This document shows, piece after piece, positions 37,254 through 46,979 of a stretch of DNA of 64,000 nucleotides. The stretch is from Helicobacter pylori. GTDB lineage: Bacteria > Campylobacterota > Campylobacteria > Campylobacterales > Helicobacteraceae. The notes below the pieces were generated by a model, which saw only the letters and a list, made by a program, of their open reading frames with translations, ran no database searches and was not told the origin of the DNA. The translations under genes were made by a program, and so were the position numbers. The stretch is taken from contig NZ_CP071935.1 of assembly GCF_030062585.1 (NCBI RefSeq), forward strand, positions 62,001-126,000. The letters are read 5' to 3'. How positions within the stretch are numbered: position 1 is the stretch's first letter; every line of letters starts with the position of its first letter.

Positions 37254-38333
37254 TTAATGCGTTTTTTTATCTTGGATGTATTTTTTCAATTCACCCTTTT
37301 TGATATAAGGGATAAACTCGCCATAGCCCTCTTTTTCCATGTCTTTTAAGGGGATAAACCTTAAAGCCGCACTGTTGATGCAATACCTTAAGCCCCCTAA
37401 TTCTTTAGGTCCATCGTTAAACACATGCCCCAAATGCGCCTTACCAATACGGCTCAACACTTCAATGCGTTTCCTATTAAGGCTCTCATCGTCTTCGTAT
37501 TTCACCACATCTTTATTGATAGGCTTAGAAAAGCTTGGCCACCCGCAACCGGAGTCGTATTTATCCGCTGAAGAAAATAGCGGCTCGCCTGTGGTAATAT
37601 CCACATAAATGCCCTCTTCTTCTTTGTTGTAATACTCGTTTTCAAAGGGTTTCTCAGTGTGTTTGTTTTGCGTAACCTCATACTGGAGCTTGGTGAGTTT
37701 TTTCTTTAAAACTTCATCGCTGGGTTTGGTGTATTTATCGCTATCTACAATCACTTCATCCGCCTTTTTCAAATCAATATGGCAATAACCACCAGGGTGT
37801 TTTTTCAAATAATCCTGGTGGTATTCTTCAGCCCTCACATAATTTTTTAACGGCTCTACCTCAATGGCGATTTTGCCTTTCACTTCTTTTTGTAACGCTT
37901 TTAAGGCGTTGTCTATCACTTCTTTATCCGCGCTATTGACATAGTAAATCCCTGTGCGATACTGCCTGCCCACATCATTACCTTGCTTGTTCACGCTCAC
38001 CGGATCAATCACCTTAAAATAATAGCGTAACAACTTGTCCAAACTGATCTTTTTAGGATCATAAACCACCTTCACGCTTTCAGCATGATCGCTCTCATGC
38101 AATTTTTCATAATTCGTGCTTGAAGTTTTGCCGTTAGCGTAACCAGAGCTTGCGTCTATGACGCCATAAATCCTCTCCATATACGCCTCTAGCCCCCAAA
38201 AACACCCCCCAGCCAAGTAAATCACTCTTTCATCGGTTTTGGAAAGTTTAGATCCCATGTTTTCATTCGCTTGCATAATTGCTCCTATCGCTAAAAAAAG
38301 ATAAAAATTTTTCAAATAAGATAATACCTTCAT
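37254..38333 (-). CDS. msrAB: Bifunctional methionine sulfoxide reductase MsrA-MsrB
   Basis: A 359-residue fused enzyme repairing both Met-S-oxide and Met-R-oxide. After a signal-like N-terminus (about 1-22) MsrA has GGCFWG (Cys44) and the YHQDYL element. MsrB (about 215-340) has the catalytic Cys in [11 protein letters not shown] (Cys318). The zinc CxxC pairs of many MsrB enzymes are missing; a Cys in DSGCGWPSF could be the resolving residue. The hydrophobic N-terminus suggests export to the periplasm. HP0224 class; transcribed alone. Confidence 0.95.
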   Translation of the reverse strand: MKVLSYLKNFYLFLAIGAIMQANENMGSKLSKTDERVIYLAGGCFWGLEAYMERIYGVIDASSGYANGKTSSTNYEKLHESDHAESVKVVYDPKKISLDKLLRYYFKVIDPVSVNKQGNDVGRQYRTGIYYVNSADKEVIDNALKALQKEVKGKIAIEVEPLKNYVRAEEYHQDYLKKHPGGYCHIDLKKADEVIVDSDKYTKPSDEVLKKKLTKLQYEVTQNKHTEKPFENEYYNKEEEGIYVDITTGEPLFSSADKYDSGCGWPSFSKPINKDVVKYEDDESLNRKRIEVLSRIGKAHLGHVFNDGPKELGGLRYCINSAALRFIPLKDMEKEGYGEFIPYIKKGELKKYIQDKKTH

Positions 38334-38456
38334 TGAATAACCTTTGTTTTAATTTTAATGGTGTCCGCCATTATAACTAAAAAAGATGGTAATTGCTCTT
38401 TAAATTGAATTTAAATTTTAATAAGGCTTTGTTCTATTAGGTAACAAAATTTAAAA

Positions 38457-39803
38457 TCACATCCATTCAACAATCTTACCCACCGCATTGGCTTCATAGC
38501 ATTTGATAGAGGTTTTTTGACTGGGTTTTTTAGGCAAAATGGCTTTTAAAAAGCCGTAATTTTCCATTTCTTTCAATCTGGCGTTCAAATTAGGGGCTTC
38601 TAAAATCCTGCCATTCAAACTCACTTCGCCCAAAAACGCCGTTTTATTGTCAATTTTTCTGTTTTTAAAACTTGAAAGGATACTGGCAATGACCGCTAAA
38701 TCGCAAGCCGGCTCGCTAATCTTAATGCCTCCGCTCACATTAATGAACACATCATGGCGGTTTAAGGGGATTTCTAGCTTTTTTTCTAACAGAGCAATAA
38801 GCATGTTAAGGCGGTTAGTGTCAAACCCGTTCGCCAATCGTTTGGGCGCTCCAAAACTGCACTCGCTCACCAACGCCTGAATCTCTAAAATCAACGCCCT
38901 TGATCCTTCTAAAGTGATGGTAATGGCACTCCCCTCCATAGGCTCTTCTTTGGAAAAAAACAAGCTTGAAGCTTCTTTAGCGCTCACCAAACCCTGCTCT
39001 TTCATTTCAAACAAGCCGATTTCACTCGTAGGGCCAAAGCGGTTTTTAAAACTCCTCAAAATCCTTAATTCCCTACTGGGATCGCCCTCAAAATACAGCA
39101 CGCTATCTACCATATGCTCTAGCACTCTAGGCCCTGCGATGCTCCCTTCTTTAGTGATATGACCGATGATAAAAATAGCAATATCTCTTGTTTTGGCCAA
39201 ACGCATGAGCTCAAAAGTGATCTCTCGCACTTGCGAAATAGAGCCGGGCGCTGAAGAAATCTCTGGCGAATAAAGCGTTTGAATGGAATCAATCACGCAA
39301 GCAAAATAATTTTCGCTTTCTATATTAGCCTTAATCACAGGCCAATTGATTTCATTGAGCAGATACAATTCTTTTTCTATGCAATCCAATCTAGTGGCGC
39401 GCATTTTAATCTGACTCAAGCTCTCTTCCCCGCTCACGTACAAAACCTTTTGCTGGTTTTTGGCTAAGCCAGAAGCCACTTTTAAAAGCAGAGTGGATTT
39501 CCCCACCCCAGGACTCCCCCCCACTAAATACAACCCCCCTTTAGCGATCCCTCCACCCAAAACAATATCCAACTCGCTTTGAGTGGAAGAAAACTTGATG
39601 ACTTCTTCATGCTCAATTGCAGCGATAGAAACGCTTTTTTGCGCTTGTGGGAGCGGTTTTTTAAGCGCGTTTAAAACTTCCTTTTGGGCTTGGTTCAATT
39701 CTATAAAACTCTCCCATGCGTTGCATTGAACGCACTTGCCCAACCACTTAGGGCTTGTAAAACCGCAATGCTGACACTCAAATAAAGAAGTTTTTTTAGC
39801 CAA
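38457..39803 (-). CDS. radA: DNA repair protein RadA
   Basis: RadA is a RecA-like branch-migration ATPase for recombination and transformation. The 448-residue protein has the N-terminal zinc finger CQHCGFTSPKWLGKCVQC, Walker A GGSPGVGKST, the KNRFG motif in SFKNRFGPTSEIG, and a Lon-like C-terminal domain. I chose the TTG at 39803 (then AKKTSLFEC) with AGAGTGG just upstream, matching the usual length; GTG at 39827 would add eight residues. Confidence 0.94.
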   Translation of the reverse strand: MAKKTSLFECQHCGFTSPKWLGKCVQCNAWESFIELNQAQKEVLNALKKPLPQAQKSVSIAAIEHEEVIKFSSTQSELDIVLGGGIAKGGLYLVGGSPGVGKSTLLLKVASGLAKNQQKVLYVSGEESLSQIKMRATRLDCIEKELYLLNEINWPVIKANIESENYFACVIDSIQTLYSPEISSAPGSISQVREITFELMRLAKTRDIAIFIIGHITKEGSIAGPRVLEHMVDSVLYFEGDPSRELRILRSFKNRFGPTSEIGLFEMKEQGLVSAKEASSLFFSKEEPMEGSAITITLEGSRALILEIQALVSECSFGAPKRLANGFDTNRLNMLIALLEKKLEIPLNRHDVFINVSGGIKISEPACDLAVIASILSSFKNRKIDNKTAFLGEVSLNGRILEAPNLNARLKEMENYGFLKAILPKKPSQKTSIKCYEANAVGKIVEWM

Positions 39804-39914
39804 AATACCACTCTTTTTTAAAATCACACAGCTAAAAACTGGATAAAAACGGAGCTTTGGTTTTGTTCTGTAGCAAAACTCGTAAAGCTACACTCAAAAC
39901 AAGTTAAAAAGTCA

Positions 39915-40148
39915 TCAAGGGCCATTTTGCTCTATTTTTCTTAAAGCCTTCAAAATATAGCGTTTGATATAAGATCCCACGCTTTCTTCTTCTTCGTTAG
40001 CCATTTTTTCTAGTTTTTGGTATTGCTCATCAGAAAAATACAAGCTTACAGCACGAGTTTTTTTATTAGCGTCTGCTTTTGGTTTGCGTCCTAGTTTATT
40101 TTTAGTTCCCCTTAAGTGAGTTTCATCTGTGTTTTCTGTCGTTTTCAT
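39915..40148 (-). CDS. Small ribbon-helix-helix DNA-binding protein
   Basis: A 77-residue basic protein. The C-terminal half reads TRAVSLYFSDEQYQKLEKMA and then a second helix, the ribbon-helix-helix pattern of Arc/CopG-type regulators. The Lys/Arg-rich N-terminal arm may also touch DNA. It corresponds to HP0222. The target is unknown; no toxin gene is next to it. AAGGA is 5 bases before the ATG at 40148, which I prefer over TTG at 40151. Confidence 0.82.
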   Translation of the reverse strand: MKTTENTDETHLRGTKNKLGRKPKADANKKTRAVSLYFSDEQYQKLEKMANEEEESVGSYIKRYILKALRKIEQNGP

Positions 40149-40313
40149 CAAGTTCCTTCAATCATCATCGCAAATCGCTTTAAACGAAAATAGCATATTA
40201 GCATAAAAGTAGCGTATAATGAATAATGTCGCAAGCGCTAATCATTCCTCATTTTGAGTTTATTAGCGCTTCGCTCAAAAAAGGCCTTCACCCCCTAAAA
40301 ATATCAAAACAAA

Positions 40314-41294
40314 TCAAATCGGTAACACCCTGATACTGCGATCCAATAATTCCTGCAAGGCGTTTTCAATGGCAAATAAAGTCCCGGTAGTCGCGCTCAT
40401 GCACCCATCGCATGCCCCCATGTAGCGGATATACACATCAATGTAATCATCGCTTTCTTTAATGTCTAAAATCTCTAAATCCCCCCCATCCATCATAAGC
40501 ATAGCGCGGATATTTTCATCAATGACTTTATCCACGGCTTTAATCTTTTGAACCATAGTCATTTCCCTAAAAGCCAATTCCCCGCTTTGGGATTTATTCG
40601 CAGCGGCTTTAAGTTTTTCAGCTTCCATTTCTTCGCGCACTTCTTTAAGAATATCCACCAGGTAATAATCCCTTTTTTCATGCCCTCCAGGCCTCACGCA
40701 GCTTTTACAAAAAGCACCGGCTTTGGTGTAGTTAGTGATTTCTTCAACGCTTTTTAAATCATTGAGCCTAATCACTTCTTTAATCGTACCTAAACTCACC
40801 CTAGCGCACTCGCACACGATGATTTCTTCTTCAAAATCTTCAGCGTTTTTCCCCAAATACATGCCGGCAGCTTTTTTGATCACATCATACGCCATCACCG
40901 AGCAATGCATTTTTTGCCCAGGGACAGCCGGCGTGTCTGGATCATCTCTCAAGCCTCTTTCCACATCTAAATTCGTGATTTTTACCGCATCTTGGACTCT
41001 TTTATTCAAACACAACTCTACCATCATGTCTGAGCTTGCGATCGCTGTCCCGCAACCAAAGCTTTTAAATTTCGCGTCAACAATCGTATCCGTGCTTTCA
41101 TCTACAAGCCAATACAACCTCACCGCATCCCCGCATGCTTCTGCACCGTAATCCGCCACAATGAGCTTAGCGTTTTTGGCTTTAGCCTGCTCTTCGGTGA
41201 TGACCCCTAAATGCGTAGGGTTATCCATGCGCCTTTGAACTTCTTTAGAATACGCATCCCAGAGAACCGAACCCACTAAATCATGTTTTGCCAT
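40314..41294 (-). CDS. nifU: Fe-S scaffold protein NifU
   Basis: NifU is the essential Fe-S cluster scaffold in H. pylori, fed with sulfur by NifS. The 326-residue protein has an N-terminal IscU-like domain (VADYGAEACGD; FGCGTAIASSDMM; MHCSVMA), a central [2Fe-2S] Bfd-like domain (VCECARVSLGTI; AFCKSCVRPGG) and a C-terminal Nfu domain (MGACDGCMSATTGTL). It is 21 bp downstream of nifS on the same strand. It is the NIF-type rather than the ISC-type system although no nitrogenase exists. Confidence 0.96.
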   Translation of the reverse strand: MAKHDLVGSVLWDAYSKEVQRRMDNPTHLGVITEEQAKAKNAKLIVADYGAEACGDAVRLYWLVDESTDTIVDAKFKSFGCGTAIASSDMMVELCLNKRVQDAVKITNLDVERGLRDDPDTPAVPGQKMHCSVMAYDVIKKAAGMYLGKNAEDFEEEIIVCECARVSLGTIKEVIRLNDLKSVEEITNYTKAGAFCKSCVRPGGHEKRDYYLVDILKEVREEMEAEKLKAAANKSQSGELAFREMTMVQKIKAVDKVIDENIRAMLMMDGGDLEILDIKESDDYIDVYIRYMGACDGCMSATTGTLFAIENALQELLDRSIRVLPI

Positions 41295-41315
41295 TTTGAT
41301 TCCTTTATATTCTTT

Positions 41316-42500
<1,185 letters not shown>

Positions 42501-42646
42501 TTACATAGATTTCTTATCTAGGTCTAAATTATGATTAAATACAAGATATTTTCTTAATTTTAACTTAAAATAAGATGAATTTTTGAAAACATTTTGAGAA
42601 ATGCGAATACCCCCATTAAAAACCAACATAGCCATTATCAACCCGC

Positions 42647-43112
42647 TTAAGGTTTTTTAAGGGGTCTCCCACGCCTGTCTTTTAAAGCGTCTATCCCCCC
42701 TTGTTGGTAACGCCTCTCCCACACATAAAGTTTTTGCAATTGTTTCGCTACTTCTTTTTTAGTGGGCTTAATGCCTTTAAGGTTATAAAGAGCGGTAACG
42801 ATAATGGGTTTTGGGATATTAAACCTTTGGATAAATTCCAAACAATCTTTTTTGAGTTGGGAGTCTTGCTTGTTTTTAGTAATATCCACATGGCTTAAAT
42901 ATTGCAACACATAAAGGCGTTTTTCTTCATCTTCTTGCGCGATTTCTGGGGCTAATTCCATCCCTTGACTAATGCCCTTAAAAAGCTTATTTGAAGCCTC
43001 TTGTGGTGTGGAATAAACGCTCAAATAAGTTTCTAACAACGAAATCACTTTTTTTTTGCTGTTCCAATAGTGCGTCTATTTTGGCGCTCAAACGATTTAT
43101 TCTACTTTCCAT
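42647..43112 (-). CDS. HTH protein split at an A9 tract (frameshifted or slippage-corrected)
   Basis: The GTG frame from 43048 gives 133 residues. The C-terminal text KEVAKQLQKLYVWERRYQQG, then GIDALKDRRGRP, is the helix-turn-helix seen at the N-terminus of IS-type transposases. Upstream, ATG at 43112 opens MESRINRLSAKIDALLEQQK, a coiled coil, in another frame. An A9 run on the minus strand (43049-43057) joins them; with A8 the two halves read as one protein of about 155 residues. So the gene is either phase-OFF or read through by slippage. No full transposase is present. HP0219 class; function unknown. Confidence 0.65.
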
Positions 43113-43207
43113 GCGTTCAATGGTAACTAGTAAAAATAAATAACTATTTAATCATTAAAAATGATTATTCTAGTATCATGCTTTAAAGTAAGATGTGTTT
43201 TTATGAT

Positions 43208-43218
43208 CATGCTACAAT
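43208..43218 (+). promoter_or_regulatory. Extended -10 promoter for PEBP gene
   Basis: CATGCTACAAT contains TG-C-TACAAT (-10 at 43213-43218), 35 bases before the ATG at 43253. Confidence 0.65.
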
Positions 43219-43252
43219 AAAGGAAAATGATTTCAAAGAAAAAGGGCTTAAA

Positions 43253-43804
43253 ATGAAAACTTTTGAAGTGATGATTCAAACCGATTCAGAAGGGTATTTG
43301 GACGCTAAATTTGGTGGCAACGCCCCTAGAGGGTTTCTTAACCCAAACGGCTTACCCACTTATTCGCCTAAAATCTCATGGCAAAAAGTGGAAGGCGCTA
43401 AAAGCTACGCTTTAGAATTAATAGATCATGATGCACAAAAAGTGTGCGGCATGCCGTTTGTCCATTGGGTCGTGGGCAATATTTCTTACAATGTCTTAGA
43501 AGAAAACGCTTCCATGATGGATAAAAGGATTACTCAAGGGGTCAATTCGCTCACTCAAGGCTTTATCCGTTCACCGCTCAATGAAAGCGAAAAACAACGC
43601 TCCAATCTCAATAACAGCGTCTATATCGGCCCCATGCCTCCTAATGGTGATCACCATTACCTCATTCAAGTGTATGCTCTAGACATTCCTAAACTAGAAT
43701 TAAAAGCCCCTTTTTTCTTAGGCGATTTGCATGACAAAATGCGCAACCATATCATCGCCATAGGGAGAAAGGAATTTTTATACAAGCAGTTTGTAAGGAA
43801 ATAG
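43253..43804 (+). CDS. YbhB/YbcL (PEBP) family protein
   Basis: A 183-residue protein of the phosphatidylethanolamine-binding protein family. Conserved parts are SPKISWQKVEGAKSYALELIDHDA, PFVHWVVGNI and the ligand pocket GPMPPNGDHHYLIQVYALD. The role in bacteria is unclear. I chose the ATG at 43253 because AAGGG is 8 bases upstream and the extended -10 fits; an upstream GTG/TTG frame from 43193 would run through the promoter. HP0218 class. Confidence 0.88.
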   Translation: MKTFEVMIQTDSEGYLDAKFGGNAPRGFLNPNGLPTYSPKISWQKVEGAKSYALELIDHDAQKVCGMPFVHWVVGNISYNVLEENASMMDKRITQGVNSLTQGFIRSPLNESEKQRSNLNNSVYIGPMPPNGDHHYLIQVYALDIPKLELKAPFFLGDLHDKMRNHIIAIGRKEFLYKQFVRK

Positions 43805-43873
43805 GCTACAAGCTTGTAGGTTTAGTTCAATGAACCTACAAATAGAGCATAGAAGCAAAAAACGATGATTGAT

Positions 43874-45008
43874 TTAAGGCAAGCGGAATTTTTGATATAC
43901 CTCTAAAATCCTCTTTTCATCTGGCATGCTTTCTTCAATCCTTGTGCCTATCAAATCGGCATGGTGTTTTTTAAATTCTTTTAAAGGGATCAAATCATCA
44001 TAAACGATAGCGTTTCGTCTCTTTTTAGCCAAAGGGAAGTGCCATTGCACCATTTCCTTATCTTTAATGTGGTGTTTGTCTTTAAGTTTTAGGACTTCAT
44101 AACTTTCATCATTGTAGCGCCAAATTTCAAAAGGCTCGCAATCGTTATACAATAACCAATGATCCCCCCATGCGTCTAAAAACCCAAAATCCCCATCATT
44201 ACGAACAAACACTTCAAAATCTCGCACCACAAAATTAATGCGCGAATACATCACAACCTCTTTAATGCTCTTAGGGATATAAAAACTTTCATAAAGTTTT
44301 TTAGCGTCATAAATATGATCGCAATCAATTTTGACTACCCACTCATTTTTAGGGATAAAAGAAAGCGTATAATTACAGTAATGATAAAGTTGGTGCCACA
44401 AACTCGGGCAATCCTTTAGCATGACTTCATAAGGATAGCTGATAGGGATAAACGAGGGGAACTTTTTACAAAACTCTAAAATCACTTCTTTAGAGCCATC
44501 ATCGCAATCATTAGAACCAATGACCCCCCTTTGAATGGCAGGAAGCATAGAAAACAAACTCTCTTCTAAAGTAACGATTTCATTTTTGACTCTAATAAAA
44601 GCCCATGGGTTTAGAGGGCTTTTAGGGTTTTGACTTTTTTTATCATAGTCAAAATAACCCGAATGCGTGGGATTGGGTAAAGTTAAAGTGGGATGGATAA
44701 CCCTATCTTCTAAATGCCCCCCCTCCATAATTATAATTAAGAGAACTATTTTTATAAATACTCTTGTTGTATTCAATGAAACTTTCATTATTTAAAGAAG
44801 CGATAGCTAAAAACACGCTTTCTTGATAATCATGGTTGAATAAAGCTTCTTCTTGAAGAGAACGAAGTTTTTTAGCCTCTAACATTTCCTTAATTTCATG
44901 ATTGATTTCATCATCAATGTTTTTGGCCCCTTTTAAACTACGAACATATCTCACCACAAAAGGCATTCTCTCTTTAACAAAACCCTTGATTTTATTTTTT
45001 AACCCCAT
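43874..45008 (-). CDS. Phase-variable glycosyltransferase, OFF at a G7 tract
   Basis: Two frames meet at a run of seven G on the minus strand (44717-44723). The first (101 residues from ATG 45008) ends in [11 protein letters not shown]. The second continues [13 protein letters not shown], then [17 protein letters not shown], and a DxD-like [12 protein letters not shown], typical of glycosyltransferases. The two join in frame if the run is 6 or 9 G. With 7 the protein is truncated before the catalytic part, so this genome is OFF. The gene follows cdsA-dxr. It matches HP0217, a known contingency gene for LPS sugars; the exact donor is not certain. Confidence 0.85.
44717..44723 (-). repeat. G7 contingency tract in glycosyltransferase
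   Basis: Seven C on the plus strand, read as GGA-GGGGGGG-CAT in the gene. Six or nine G would restore the frame. Confidence 0.85.
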
Positions 45009-45059
45009 AAAAACTCCTAATTGAAATAAAAACGCTATTAAAAACGAAATCTTATTATA

Positions 45060-46166
45060 CTACACTCCCGCTACACTTTTAAAACGCTCCCTAACTTCTT
45101 TGTCTAATTCTAGCACTTCATCTAAATTAGAAAGCTTGAAAGATTTTTTAGCATACAATTCTAAGGCTTGAGAAATGGTTTTGATAAGGCCACCAAAGGC
45201 GATTTCTTGATTTAAAAACTTCTTCATCGCCACTTCATTGCTCGCATTCAGCACCACGCCAAGCTTTGGGTTTTCCAACAACAAATCTTTATAACGCCAC
45301 AAAGCGTAGCGCTCCATGCTAATGGGTTCAAATTTAATCGCGTTTAAAGCGTATAAATCTAAGGGCTTAATGGAAGCACTCAAGGAAGCTAATTTAGGGT
45401 TAATGGCATAGCTTATGGATAGTTTCATGTCCGTGCTCGCTAAATGCGCGATGACAGAATTGTCTTCAAACTCCACCAAAGCATGCACGATAGAGCTTCT
45501 TTCAATCAGCGCATCAATCTTTAAAGACGCACCAAAAAGCCAGTAGGTTTCTAGGATTTCAAAAAGCTTATTGACCATGCTCGCTGAATCAATGGTGATT
45601 TTAGATCCCATGCTCCAATTAGGGTGCTTGAGCGCGTTTTGCGCGTTTTGAATAGGAATAAATTCTAAAGGCGTGTCCCTGAAAGCCCCCCCACTCGCGC
45701 TAATGATTAAAGATTTAGGCTTTAAAGTCTTGTTTTGCAACAACGCCCACAAACCAAAATGCTCGCTATCAACGGGCGTGATTTGTGAAATGTCTAATAA
45801 ATGCCCCGCGCTCACTAAGCTCTCTTTATTCGCTAGGGCCAGTTTTTTGTTCCTTTGTAAGCTTTTAAAGCTCGCTTTCAATCCTGCCACGCCCACAATA
45901 GCGTTAAGGACTAAATTGGAAACGCACTCCTCTATCATCGCATCAATGCCGTCTAACCCCACAAACACTTCCGCACCCAAAGGCTCTAAACCATTCAAAT
46001 CATTAGGATCTAAGATCGCCACTTTTTTGGGTTTGAAAATTTGGATTTGCTCATTGATTAAAGCGATATTTTTCCCACAGCTTAAGGCTTCTATTTTTAC
46101 GCCAAATTTTTTTGCGATTTTAAGGGCGTTTTTCCCAATAGAGCCGGTGCTTCCTAAAACAACCAT
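45060..46166 (-). CDS. dxr: DXP reductoisomerase
   Basis: Dxr makes MEP from DXP in isoprenoid synthesis. The 368-residue protein starts with the NADPH site VVLGSTGSIGKNAL, followed by the catalytic and metal region (ANKESLVSAG, PVDSEH, SASGGAFRDTP, HPNWSMGSKITIDSASMVNK). Its ATG follows the cdsA stop at once (TGAATG), so translation is coupled. The glycosyltransferase starts about 50 bp downstream. Confidence 0.96.
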   Translation of the reverse strand: MVVLGSTGSIGKNALKIAKKFGVKIEALSCGKNIALINEQIQIFKPKKVAILDPNDLNGLEPLGAEVFVGLDGIDAMIEECVSNLVLNAIVGVAGLKASFKSLQRNKKLALANKESLVSAGHLLDISQITPVDSEHFGLWALLQNKTLKPKSLIISASGGAFRDTPLEFIPIQNAQNALKHPNWSMGSKITIDSASMVNKLFEILETYWLFGASLKIDALIERSSIVHALVEFEDNSVIAHLASTDMKLSISYAINPKLASLSASIKPLDLYALNAIKFEPISMERYALWRYKDLLLENPKLGVVLNASNEVAMKKFLNQEIAFGGLIKTISQALELYAKKSFKLSNLDEVLELDKEVRERFKSVAGV

Positions 46167-46967
46167 TCAATCCCCTAAAAACACCGCCGTCTCTTTCCAA
46201 ACTTCTAAAAAATACAACAACACATGCAAGCTTAAAGCCCCAAAAAGCATGGAATCCAGTCGGTCTAAAACGCCCCCATGCCCGGGTAAAATCTTACCGC
46301 TATCTTTGATCCCGGCCTTTCTTTTCAAATAGCTTTCATACAAATCCCCAAACACCGCCATAAGCGCGATTAAAAAACTAAATAGAAGCGCCATAAGAAA
46401 GCCTCCGCTCAATTTCCCCATGCCCACAAACGATCCCAAAACGCTCGCCAAAACAACGCCAATCAACGCGCCCTCTAAAGTCTTATTCGGCGAAGTGGGC
46501 GTGAAAGGGGTTTTGCCTAAAAGCTTGCCTCCAAAAAACGCCCCCACATCGCTTGCAACCACCACGACTAAAAGCCAAATGATCGCTACTGCGCCAAAAT
46601 CCTTATAAACCCCAAAAAGCGCAAAAAACCCAACGCCCGGATACAAAAAGGGTAAAATGGCTTCGCTATGGTGCGCTTTTTGATAAGCGATAACACTAGC
46701 CATGACCATCGCACTGATAAGAGCGCATTCTACAGGATGCCCGTTAAAATACGCCGCCACCCATGACAACACTAAAATAAGATACAAGCTAAAGCTCGCT
46801 TTGACCTGGAACAACCTTAACGCTTCAAAAAACCCTACCGCATAAATCCCCCCCAAAACAGCCCAAAACAACAACAAATTGTCCGCATACAAAATCAAGC
46901 CCGCCACAACGATTAAAACAACCCCTGTAATGTAACGAGACTTTTCTTTAAATAACTCTTCTTTCAC
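46167..46967 (-). CDS. cdsA: CDP-diglyceride synthetase
   Basis: CdsA makes CDP-diacylglycerol, the branch point of phospholipids. The 266-residue integral membrane protein has about eight membrane segments, [27 protein letters not shown], and the C-terminal signature [32 protein letters not shown]. The start is GTG at 46967 with AAGGA upstream. It is 12 bp after the DASS transporter and directly coupled to dxr. Confidence 0.95.
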   Translation of the reverse strand: [266 protein letters not shown]

Positions 46968-46979
46968 TTTTTTCCTTAA

